NCBI GenBank assembly: GCA_041685915.1
Contig: JAWLEV010000023.1
Coordinates: 1-30,535, forward strand
From: JAWLEV01 sp041685915
GTDB taxonomy: Bacteria > Chloroflexota > Anaerolineae > UBA1429
Direction of reading: 5' to 3'
DNA: 30,535 bases
In this document: positions 24,284 through 30,535 of the stretch, piece by piece
How the letters are laid out: every line of letters starts with the position of its first letter
Numbering within the stretch: position 1 is the stretch's first letter
Position numbers and translations under genes: made by a program
The notes under the pieces: model-generated
Seen by the model: the letters and a program-made list of their open reading frames with translations, nothing else
Databases searched by the model: none
Told to the model about the DNA's origin: nothing

Positions 24284-25135
24284 ATGCCCATAGTATGTGG
24301 TGTAAAATTCAGAGGGACGAACAAGGCTTACTATTTTTCTCTCGGAGACGTAGAGGATATCGAGGAAGGCGAATACGTCGTTGTCGAGACCGCGCGGGGC
24401 CAAGAGATGGGCGAGGTGGTCATGGCATCCAAGGAGATAGACCCGTCGGAGGTAGTCGGCGAGCTCAAGCCGGTGGTTTCCCACGCCACCCCCGCCGACC
24501 GCATAGAGGCCCAGCGCCTGCAGATGCAGGAGCCGGAGGCCATGGAGAAATGCAAGGAACAGGTGGAAGAACTTGGCCTGGACATGAAGATCATAGACGC
24601 CCAATACAACTATGACGGATCGCGCCTGACCTTCTTTTTCACGGCGGACAAGCGTGTCGACTTTCGAGAGCTGGTACGTAAACTGGCGCACACCTTTCGC
24701 ACGCGTATCGAGTTACGTCAGGTGGGGGTGCGGGATGAGGCCAAGATCGTGGGCGGCCTGGGGTGCTGTGGGAGACCCCTTTGCTGTGCCACCTGGCTCA
24801 AGGACTTTTCGCCCATATCGATTCGTATGGCCAAAAAACAAAATCTACCTCTGAGCCCCATGGAGATATCCGGGCTCTGCGGGCGCCTGCGCTGTTGCCT
24901 CAAATTCGAGCACGAGCGCTACTGCAAGGTCAAGGATAAATTCCCCAAAGAGGGTACAGAAGTGAAAACGGAGATGGGGAAGGGGCGCATCACAAAGATA
25001 AACGTACTCGAGGAAACAGCCCGCGTGGCCCTTGAAAATGGCACCAAACTGGACCTCACCCTCGCGCAACTGCGAGGAGAGGAACCCATAGGAAATCCCC
25101 TGGACGAGAAAGGAAAAGGCTTTTCCAACACCTAG
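24284..25135 (+). CDS. ricT: PSP1-domain protein, RicT (YaaT)
   Basis: In Bacillus subtilis the homologue is part of the Y-complex with RicA and RicF, which binds Fe-S clusters and stimulates RNase Y. It has 283 residues. The Cys cluster is complete: C161, C162, C167, C168 (GGLGCCGRPLCCATWL) and C199, C204, C205, C214 (GLCGRLRCCLKFEHERYC). ATG at 24284, GGAGG at 24272-24276, 7-nt spacing. It is co-transcribed with holB. The RNase Y gene rny is in this same window, 1.3 kb away on the other strand; ricA and ricF are not seen. Confidence 0.95.
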   Translation: MPIVCGVKFRGTNKAYYFSLGDVEDIEEGEYVVVETARGQEMGEVVMASKEIDPSEVVGELKPVVSHATPADRIEAQRLQMQEPEAMEKCKEQVEELGLDMKIIDAQYNYDGSRLTFFFTADKRVDFRELVRKLAHTFRTRIELRQVGVRDEAKIVGGLGCCGRPLCCATWLKDFSPISIRMAKKQNLPLSPMEISGLCGRLRCCLKFEHERYCKVKDKFPKEGTEVKTEMGKGRITKINVLEETARVALENGTKLDLTLAQLRGEEPIGNPLDEKGKGFSNT

Positions 25136-25154
25136 GGAGATGGCAGGAAAGGTG

Positions 25155-25997
25155 CTAGGTAATTCCCCCACTGGTGGACTGTAAGGCCCGTTCGCGTTTC
25201 AGGGCCTGGACACAGGCCTCTGGCACGTGAACGCCTCCCAGGCGGCTCTGCGGAGCGATGGAAAGACCATGGAAATCGCTGCCCCCCGTACAGATCAGCC
25301 GGTGCCGCCTGGCCAGACGTTTGAGCCGCGCGGTCATGGAGGGCGTGTACTGGGGATAGTATACCTCCAGGCCCACGAGGCCGGCCTCGACCAGTGAGGG
25401 AACGAGGGATCTTTCGTGCCAGGGATGAGCCAGGACGGGCACCCCACCCGCCTCATCCACCAGTTCGATGGCCTCGACAGGGGTCATCTTGATACGAGGG
25501 ACGTAAGCGGGCTTTCCCTCGGCCAGGTAAGCGTCAAAAGCCTCCCGAAAGGAGTCCACATGGCCGGCGTCCTCCATGGCCCTGGCGATGTGGGGCCTGC
25601 CCACGCTCTTGCCGCCGGCCAGATCGAGGACCCGCTCCCAGGAGAGATCGATACCCCTATGGCGTAGCCTAAGCACGATCGCCTTTGCACGCTCCAATCG
25701 CAGGGACTGAAAGCGGGCCAGGGTGTCCACAAAAGCGTCGCAGGTGTAATCCACATAATATCCCAGGAGATGCGGCTCGACGTCCCCTGTCCTCATGCTG
25801 ATCTCGACGCCGGGAATCACCTCCAGGGGCGCATCCCGCGCCGCATCCAGAGCCTCGGAGACGCTGCTTATGGTGTCATGATCGGTGATGGCGATGGTAC
25901 GCAAGCCTTCAGCACAAGCCATGCACACGATCTCGGTTGGCGTGTGCAGGCCATCCGAAGCGACGGTATGGATGTGCAGATCTATCGTATTCTTCAT
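25155..25997 (-). CDS. PHP-domain phosphoesterase (YciV/RNase AM-like)
   Basis: The product has 280 residues. Metal ligands of the PHP fold are visible: DLHIHT (6-11), ITDHD (37-41), GVEIS with E65, HLLGY with H76, VLAHPWH and the closing GGSDFHG. The arrangement fits the nucleotide 3'/5'-phosphatase or 5'-exonuclease group (YciV, RNase AM) that handles short RNA or DNA and pAp-like substrates. The start ATG overlaps the spoVS stop by 4 nt (ATGA), so translation is coupled. It is the last gene of the minus-strand run that includes spoVS. Confidence 0.88.
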   Translation of the reverse strand: MKNTIDLHIHTVASDGLHTPTEIVCMACAEGLRTIAITDHDTISSVSEALDAARDAPLEVIPGVEISMRTGDVEPHLLGYYVDYTCDAFVDTLARFQSLRLERAKAIVLRLRHRGIDLSWERVLDLAGGKSVGRPHIARAMEDAGHVDSFREAFDAYLAEGKPAYVPRIKMTPVEAIELVDEAGGVPVLAHPWHERSLVPSLVEAGLVGLEVYYPQYTPSMTARLKRLARRHRLICTGGSDFHGLSIAPQSRLGGVHVPEACVQALKRERALQSTSGGIT

Positions 25998-26254
25998 CGG
26001 GGTTCGACGATGAGTTTGATGGCCGTCCTTTCTTTATCGCCGATCATAACGTCGGTGAACGCGGGGATACAGATGACGTCGATACCATCCAGCGCCAAAT
26101 AGCCCCGGGCAATGGCCACGGCCTTGGTGGCCTGATTCACGGCCCCTGCCCCTATGGCCTGGGCCTCGGCGCGACCGTTTTCGCGCACGACGCCCGCGAT
26201 GGCCCCCGCAACTGCGGTAGACTTGGAGTTCGAAGAAACCTTGAGGACACCCAT
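25994..26254 (-). CDS. spoVS: SpoVS family DNA-binding-like protein
   Basis: It has 86 residues, almost the whole of them conserved: MGVLKVSSNSKSTAVAGAIA, AEAQAIGAGAVNQATKAVAIARG and PAFTDVMIGDKERTAIKL. This Alba-like protein acts at stage V in Bacillus sporulation, but it is common in non-sporulating groups, where its role is unknown. No other sporulation gene is in the window. ATG at 26254 with GGGGAGG 7 nt upstream. It is coupled to the PHP gene by a 4-nt overlap. Confidence 0.95.
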   Translation of the reverse strand: MGVLKVSSNSKSTAVAGAIAGVVRENGRAEAQAIGAGAVNQATKAVAIARGYLALDGIDVICIPAFTDVMIGDKERTAIKLIVEPR

Positions 26255-26376
26255 AGCGTTGCCTCCCCTTCCGAGTGGCGAAAAAGAAACCCCTTACGAT
26301 TCAAAGCAAGCCGAATGCTCGCTTGGTAAGGACACAGGCTCACACACTGGCCACGAACGATATGCAGATAAGGGAG

Positions 26377-26415
26377 ATAACATTGTGGTTATGTCTGACA
26401 CAACCGCAATGTTAT
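26377..26415. repeat. 14-bp inverted repeat between rny and spoVS
   Basis: ATAACATTGTGGTT (26377-26390) and AACCGCAATGTTAT (26402-26415) pair with one G-T, loop 11 nt. It lies 40-80 nt past the rny stop on the minus strand. There is no T run; it may be a rho-type or processing structure, or a protein-binding site for the spoVS promoter region. A second, weaker stem (AAGCAAGC/GCTCGCTT) lies near 26310-26335. Confidence 0.55.
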
Positions 26416-26455
26416 AGCACTCCCCTATCCCAACATTGGTCCCCTTTTCAACGGG

Positions 26456-27997
26456 CTATTTGGCGTACTGTACCGCCCTCGTCTCGCGAATAACGGTAAC
26501 TTTGATCTGTCCAGGATACTGAATGGTTTCTTCGACTTTTTTGGCCACATCCCGTGAGATATGGGTGGCCGTGGCATCATCTACCTTTTCGGGGATGACC
26601 ATGATACGCACCTCTCGGCCCGCATTGATGGCGTAGGCGTCCTCCACACCCTGGAACGAGTTGGCCACGTGCTCCAACGCCTTGATCCGCCGGATATAAT
26701 TCTCCAGGGATTCCCGTCGCGCTCCGGGCCGGGCGCCAGAGACGGCGTCCGCCGCCTGTACGAGCACCGCCTCGACGGTGGATTGCTCCCGCTCCTCGTG
26801 ATGCGCCGCGATGGCGTTGACGATCTCGTCGGGCATATGGTAGCGTTCAGCGATCTCGGCGCCGATGATGGCATGGGGGCCATCGACCTCATGATCCACG
26901 GCTTTGCCGATATCGTGCAACAGCCCCGCCGTCTTTACCATATCCACATTGGCACCAAGCTCGGCGGCCATCATACCCGCCAGCCTGGCGGTCTCTATGG
27001 AGTGCTGAAGCACATTCTGCCCGTAACTGGTACGGTACCGTAGGCGCCCCAACATCTTGACGATCTCGGGATGCAAGCCATGCACCCCAACCTCCATCAC
27101 CGCTTCCTCGCCGGTCTCGCGAACCACATTGTTGACCTCTTGTTTGGCCTTTCCCACCATCTCCTCGATGCGACCAGGATGGATGCGACCATCGAGCACG
27201 AGGCGCTCCAGGGCTATCCGCGCTATCTCCCGGCGAACGGGATCAAAGCTGGAGAGCACCACCGTATCGGGAGTATCGTCAATGACCAGATCCACCCCCG
27301 TGATGTTCTCAAAGGCCCGGATGTTGCGACCACCGCGGCCAATGATACGCCCCTTCATCTCGTCATTGGGCAACTCGATGGAAGAGACCGTCGTCTCGGC
27401 CACCTGATCGGAAGCCACACGCTGGATGGCCGTGGTGATGATCTCACGGGCCTTTCGTTCCGCCTCCACATGCGCCCGACTCTCCATCTCGCGCACGATG
27501 CGGGCGGCGTCGGCCTTGGTCTCCTCCCTCACCTGATCCAAGAGCACCTCCTTGGCCTCCTCACGGCTCAAGCCGGCGATACGCTCCAATTCCTGTACAT
27601 GTTCATCCCGCGCCTCGTCCAACTCTCTTTCGCGGGCCTTGATCTTTTCCTCCCGCTGGCGCAGCCGTCGTTCGCGCTTTTCGAGGGAATCCATGCGACG
27701 ATCCAGACTCTCCCGCCGATGTTGAAGCCGATTCTCCTCGCGGTTCAGTTCTCGGACACGGCGCTGATTCTCCTTTTCCGCCTCCTGTTTGATGCGGATG
27801 GCCTCGTCCTTGGCATCGAGTTCCAACTCTCTGGCGCGCGTCTTTGCCTCTTCAAGGATCCTTTCCGCTTTCTCTTCGCGCTCCGTTATCTTTTGGCCAA
27901 CGAAATGATTGCGGAGAAAATACCCGCCGGCGAAACCCGCCGCAGCGGCTGCGATCAACCCCACAACATAGATAGCAATTCTAGCAAAGAGTCCCAT
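26456..27997 (-). CDS. rny: Ribonuclease Y
   Basis: This membrane-bound endonuclease starts mRNA decay. It has 513 residues: an N-terminal membrane helix (7-28), a long coiled coil (36-185, Glu/Arg/Lys rich), a KH RNA-binding domain with GRIIGRGGRN (216-225), and an HD domain with LLHDIGK (359-365; H361 D362) and AAHHEE. All catalytic and RNA-binding motifs are present. ATG at 27997, with AAAGGA 10 nt upstream. It lies 49 nt after recX on the same strand, so recX-rny are probably one transcript. The partner-like gene ricT is in the same window. Confidence 0.97.
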   Translation of the reverse strand: MGLFARIAIYVVGLIAAAAAGFAGGYFLRNHFVGQKITEREEKAERILEEAKTRARELELDAKDEAIRIKQEAEKENQRRVRELNREENRLQHRRESLDRRMDSLEKRERRLRQREEKIKARERELDEARDEHVQELERIAGLSREEAKEVLLDQVREETKADAARIVREMESRAHVEAERKAREIITTAIQRVASDQVAETTVSSIELPNDEMKGRIIGRGGRNIRAFENITGVDLVIDDTPDTVVLSSFDPVRREIARIALERLVLDGRIHPGRIEEMVGKAKQEVNNVVRETGEEAVMEVGVHGLHPEIVKMLGRLRYRTSYGQNVLQHSIETARLAGMMAAELGANVDMVKTAGLLHDIGKAVDHEVDGPHAIIGAEIAERYHMPDEIVNAIAAHHEEREQSTVEAVLVQAADAVSGARPGARRESLENYIRRIKALEHVANSFQGVEDAYAINAGREVRIMVIPEKVDDATATHISRDVAKKVEETIQYPGQIKVTVIRETRAVQYAK

Positions 27998-28046
27998 CTT
28001 TTTAATGTCCTTTCATGAAATCTATTTATCATCGGGTCAAGACCCG

Positions 28047-28691
28047 TTATCGCCCCGCTTCCTTTTCCGAAGCGAGTTCCCAAAAGTGATCGGTAACCTG
28101 ACGACATATCTCATAGTCGAAACCGCGACGCTTGAGATAGCCCCACATGCGTCGACGAAAGGTTCTCTCATCCAGGCCGCGGAGCCGCCGCAGTTTCTTT
28201 TCGGCCACCCTCATGGCGCCCTTTTTCTGTTCCAGATCCTCGTCCTCCAGGACACTGTCGATGATATCGCGAGGGACCCCCTTCCGACGCAGTTCGTCGC
28301 GCAGGGCCCATGGTCCTCGTGGCCGATGCTGCTTTCTATTCTCGATCCAAAACCGAACGAACTCGACGTCGTCGACGAGGTTGGCCCTGGAAAGGCGCTG
28401 CAGCACCTCATCTATCGTCTCCTCGTCCACGCCCTTTTTCTGCAAATACTGCCGCATCTCCCACACGCTGCGGGGCCGGTAGGAGAGATAGTGCAAACAG
28501 CGCTCATAGGCCATCTCCCGCACATCCTCGGCCTTGAGTTCGGCGATCTCCTCTTCGGTCAGTTCCTGTCCCACCCGGAGCCTTCCGGCCAGGATCCGCT
28601 GCAAACTGAAGGCATAGTCCCCATTCAAAAAGACATTCACGCGGTTTCTTCTCTTGCGTTGTGCCTTCAATGCCGTGACCTTGTCAGGCAT
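28047..28691 (-). CDS. recX: Regulatory protein RecX
   Basis: RecX binds and limits RecA filaments. It has 214 residues with the three-helix repeats (RPRSVWEMRQYLQKKGV, LVDDVEFVRFWIENRKQHRPRGPWALRDELRRKGV, DERTFRRRMWGYLKRRGF). An N-terminal extension with KRRNRVNVFLNGDYAFSLQ is the usual beta region of longer RecX proteins. ATG at 28691 was preferred over the upstream frame limit (28736), since AAGGGGG stands just before it and a hairpin occupies the region above. It lies 300 bp downstream of recA on the same strand. Confidence 0.92.
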   Translation of the reverse strand: MPDKVTALKAQRKRRNRVNVFLNGDYAFSLQRILAGRLRVGQELTEEEIAELKAEDVREMAYERCLHYLSYRPRSVWEMRQYLQKKGVDEETIDEVLQRLSRANLVDDVEFVRFWIENRKQHRPRGPWALRDELRRKGVPRDIIDSVLEDEDLEQKKGAMRVAEKKLRRLRGLDERTFRRRMWGYLKRRGFDYEICRQVTDHFWELASEKEAGR

Positions 28692-28709
28692 GAACCCCCT
28701 TAATAACGC

Positions 28710-28745
28710 GCAAAGGGGTTGCAGCCGAGACCACAACCCCTTTGC
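28710..28745 (-). repeat. 12-bp hairpin just upstream of recX
   Basis: GCAAAGGGGTTG (28710-28721) pairs perfectly with CAACCCCTTTGC (28734-28745), loop 12 nt. On the minus strand it ends about 10 nt before the recX ribosome site. No T run follows, so it may separate recA and recX expression by pausing, processing or partial stop. Confidence 0.6.
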
Positions 28746-28991
28746 ACCCCTATTCTATCGAGTGATGTCGAGCGCTGAAAAAATCCCCACAAACGGATCG
28801 ACCAACGATTCCGACAGCTCTCTCAGGTTAGCACCCTACGAAAGCGGCATCGCGTCTGGTATTAAGCAACGACGATCAACTCGTACTTGGTTGGTTGTGG
28901 TACAGTGTGATAGAACGACGTCCAGGATCACCCTCGCTTGATCCGACAAACGCGCCGCCACAGGTCTTTTGATGCAGAGAACGACGTCGGC
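28746..28991. other. recA-recX intergenic stretch without a gene
   Basis: No gene or tRNA is visible. It contains an 11-bp direct repeat AGAACGACGTC (28912-28922 and 28978-28988), a 6-bp hairpin (28925-28930/28939-28944) about 50 nt past the recA stop, and a possible -10 TAGAAT for recX on the minus strand near 28755, without a good -35. Confidence 0.45.
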
Positions 28992-30071
28992 TCAGTCCTC
29001 CTCTGCAACCTCCTCGTCCGCAGCGTCCTCGTCTGCCTCGGCGTCCTCGGCCTGTGCCTCGTCCTCTTTTTCATCCTCCGGTATCAACCCCGCCTCCTGA
29101 CGGACCTGTCGTTCTATGGCCTCCAAGATATCGGGATTCTCACCGAGATAGTCCTTGACGTTCTCCCTGCCCTGGGCCAGGCGCTCCTCATCATAGTAAT
29201 AGTAGGAGCCGCGCTTATCGATCACGCCCATGTCCACCCCCGCGTCCAGGACGGACCCCTCCCGGGAGATACCGTGATCGAACATGATATCGAACTCGGC
29301 CGACTTGAAGGGAGGCGCCACCTTGTTCTTTTTTACACGGACCCGCACGCGGTTGCCGGTGACCTCGCTACCATCCTTGATGGCCTCCATCCTGCGCATA
29401 TCCAGGCGCACAGCGCAGTAGAACTTGAGCGCCCGGCCACCGGGGGTTGTCTCCGGGTTGCCGAAAAAGACGCCAATTTTCATGCGTATCTGGTTTGTAA
29501 ATATGATGGCCGTATTGCTTCTCTTGACGGCCCCTGCAAGCTTGCGCAGGGCCTGAGACATGAGGCGGGCCTGCAGGGCCATGTGGGCATCTCCCATATC
29601 GCCCTCGATCTCTGCCTCGGGCACCAGCGCCGCCACCGAGTCGATGACTACCACGTCCACAGCACCGCTGCGGATCAAGGCCTCAGCGATCTCCAGAGCC
29701 TGTTCGCCCGTGTCCGGCTGCGAGAGGTACAGATCATCGATATTGACGCCGCAGCGCTCGGCATAGTTGGGATCCAGGGCATGCTCGGCGTCGATGAACG
29801 CCGCAATGCCCCCCGCCTTTTGACATTCGGCGATGATGTGCTGGCACAGGGTCGTCTTGCCCGAGGCCTCAGGACCGTATATCTCCATCACACGTCCCTT
29901 GGGGATACCCCCGATGCCCAGGGCCAGGTCCAGTTGCAGGCAGCCCGTAGAGATGGCCTCCACATCCTGCCGCGGGGTGCTGCCCATCTTCATGATGGCG
30001 CCGTCGCCAAAGCGCTTTCTGATCTGTGCCAATGTGGTATCCAGAGCCTGTCGTCTACCTTTGTCTACCAT
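28992..30071 (-). CDS. recA: DNA recombinase RecA
   Basis: RecA forms filaments on single-stranded DNA for repair and SOS signalling. It has 359 residues. Walker A is GPEASGKT (66-73), Walker B VVVIDSVAAL (140-149), and the L2 loop lies near GNPETTPGGRALKF (204-217). The C-terminus is very acidic (about 26 residues from EDEKEDE to EVAEED), as in many RecA proteins. ATG at 30071, with GAGGAAAGGA just upstream. It heads the recA-recX-rny series. Two promoters are predicted: a near one at 30104-30132 and a strong one at 30311-30339 overlapped by a LexA-type box. Confidence 0.98.
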   Translation of the reverse strand: MVDKGRRQALDTTLAQIRKRFGDGAIMKMGSTPRQDVEAISTGCLQLDLALGIGGIPKGRVMEIYGPEASGKTTLCQHIIAECQKAGGIAAFIDAEHALDPNYAERCGVNIDDLYLSQPDTGEQALEIAEALIRSGAVDVVVIDSVAALVPEAEIEGDMGDAHMALQARLMSQALRKLAGAVKRSNTAIIFTNQIRMKIGVFFGNPETTPGGRALKFYCAVRLDMRRMEAIKDGSEVTGNRVRVRVKKNKVAPPFKSAEFDIMFDHGISREGSVLDAGVDMGVIDKRGSYYYYDEERLAQGRENVKDYLGENPDILEAIERQVRQEAGLIPEDEKEDEAQAEDAEADEDAADEEVAEED

Positions 30072-30103
30072 GCAGACATCCTTTCCTCACATCTTCAATA
30101 ACA

Positions 30104-30132
30104 AGTTTACAACGTAAATGGGGAAAACGCAA
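30104..30132 (-). promoter_or_regulatory. Proximal candidate recA promoter
   Basis: Minus strand: TTGCGT (30132-30127), 17 bp, TAAACT (30109-30104). Predicted start near 30097, with a 26-nt leader. Moderate match; it has no LexA-type box and could give basal expression. Confidence 0.45.
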
Positions 30133-30161
30133 GTGCGTTGGGCATGAGATTCGAAACAAAT

Positions 30162-30278
30162 TTATCCGTGGGGAACGCGGCGGGCCGGATATGGAGCAGA
30201 AAATGGGTTCGTTTCGTAAAAATTGCTACGGGACGACCGGGGTGGGTGGATGGCGGGAACGGCTTTACCATACGTCAT
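30162..30278 (-). CDS. Possible 38-codon leader peptide in the recA leader
   Basis: An ATG at 30278 is preceded by GGAGGG (30286-30281) only 2 nt away and opens 38 codons, ending at TAA (30162-30164), inside the predicted long recA leader. The peptide is rich in Pro, Arg and Ser (for example PAIHPPRSSRS) and has no recognised family. It may be chance. Confidence 0.2.
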   Translation of the reverse strand: MTYGKAVPAIHPPRSSRSNFYETNPFSAPYPARRVPHG

Positions 30279-30297
30279 GGCCCTCCGATTGGTGATC

Positions 30298-30309
30298 GAA
30301 CGTTTGTTC
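30298..30309 (-). promoter_or_regulatory. LexA-type SOS box (GAAC-N4-GTTC)
   Basis: On the minus strand GAACAAACGTTC fits every position of the Gram-positive core GAACRNRYGTTY. It begins 1 bp after the -10 box of the promoter at 30311-30339 and covers the expected transcript start near 30304, the right place for repression. Confidence 0.7.
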
Positions 30310-30310
30310 T

Positions 30311-30339
30311 ATTATATCGAGAGTGTGGGGCACTGTCAA
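30311..30339 (-). promoter_or_regulatory. Full-consensus promoter upstream of recA
   Basis: Minus strand: TTGACA (30339-30334), 17 bp, TATAAT (30316-30311). Both boxes are perfect. It would give a leader of about 233 nt to the recA ATG. Confidence 0.85.
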
Positions 30340-30438
30340 AAAAGGGAGAAGCCGCCGAGGACAGGAGGATCATTGGGGAGAAATACCAGGTGCCCGAAGA
30401 GGTGAGACGAAGGAGAAGAGCGCGAAATCCGTGAACGA

Positions 30439-30504
30439 GATGGAGAAGGCTCCATCTAGGTTAGAGGCTGGCCTTTCGACCACCTCAGGATGGGTACCTT
30501 CTCC
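30439..30504. repeat. Compact set of competing hairpins at the window end
   Basis: GATGGAG (30439-30445) pairs with CTCCATC (30450-30456). The overlapping GGAGAAGG (30442-30449) can instead pair with CCTTCTCC (30497-30504). Between them GAGGCTGG/CCACCTC (30464-30471/30480-30486) forms a third stem with a bulged C. The rest of 30072-30535 shows only the recA promoters. It could be a structured leader of a gene to the right, or an intergenic repeat; the window ends too soon to tell. Confidence 0.45.
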
Positions 30505-30535
30505 ACTCACAAGTATACTGAACCAAGCGGGATTC

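Noticed and set aside
27071..28018. 315-codon open frame on the plus strand
   Set aside because: Antisense to rny.
28938..30101. 387-codon open frame on the plus strand
   Set aside because: Exactly antisense to recA.
30138..30434. 98-codon plus-strand frame right of recA
   Set aside because: It runs across the recA SOS promoter, is Arg-rich at the end, and has no ribosome site or family match.
30439..30504. T-box or known riboswitch
   Set aside because: The conserved AGGGTGGNACCGCG T-box word is absent and no known riboswitch core could be recognised.
1..30535. tRNA, rRNA, CRISPR or transposon
   Set aside because: No T-loop (GGTTCGAATCC-type) words in a cloverleaf setting, no spaced direct repeats and no transposase-like frame were found by eye.

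Overview
The window is a 30.5-kb piece of a draft bacterial chromosome. A run of exactly 100 N at 8362-8461 marks a scaffold join. Gene content and order suggest Chloroflexota, probably Anaerolineae-like: recA-recX-rny-spoVS-PHP, rplU-rpmA-rpmE followed by a DUF1385 gene, holB-ricT, archease-rtcB, and many glycan-type polytopic membrane proteins. This placement is inference; there is no rRNA gene to test it. No tRNA, rRNA, CRISPR array, transposase or phage gene was seen. GC content is fairly high, and GTG starts are common (1568, 5801, 10552, 15133).

Left part (1-8244, plus strand): the end of a secreted right-handed beta-helix protein; a 590-bp gene-free stretch full of small hairpins that ends in a good sigma70-type promoter; a very large membrane protein that fuses a YfhO-like region to a Wzx-type flippase; then asnS and mdh, closed by a strong intrinsic terminator. 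Minus-strand genes follow the assembly gap: a DUF1385 membrane protein and the ribosomal protein cluster rplU-rpmA-rpmE, read from a consensus promoter at 10613-10641.

Centre (10.7-23 kb): an archease-rtcB RNA ligase operon with a dyad over its promoter; a GT-C-like membrane protein; a minus-strand block of a cold-shock/DUF1294 protein, a TGS GTPase, a LysE exporter, a GH32-like protein and a DUF3795 Cys-rich protein; a plus-strand TPR membrane protein whose promoter predicts a leaderless mRNA; then a divergent pair of an MFS transporter and a D-lyxose isomerase-type cupin.

Right part (23.2-30.5 kb): holB-ricT on the plus strand, and the minus-strand series recA, recX, rny, spoVS and a PHP phosphoesterase. 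About 230 bp upstream of recA lies a full-consensus promoter (TTGACA, 17 bp, TATAAT). It is immediately followed by a GAAC-N4-GTTC dyad that fits the Gram-positive LexA box, so recA is probably SOS-induced through a long leader.

No wholly new multi-gene system could be demonstrated. The best candidates for a second look are the recA SOS promoter and leader, the YfhO-flippase fusion, the GH32-like protein lacking the usual acid/base Glu, the archease-rtcB operator-like dyad, the leaderless TPR gene, and the hairpin-rich intergenic regions.
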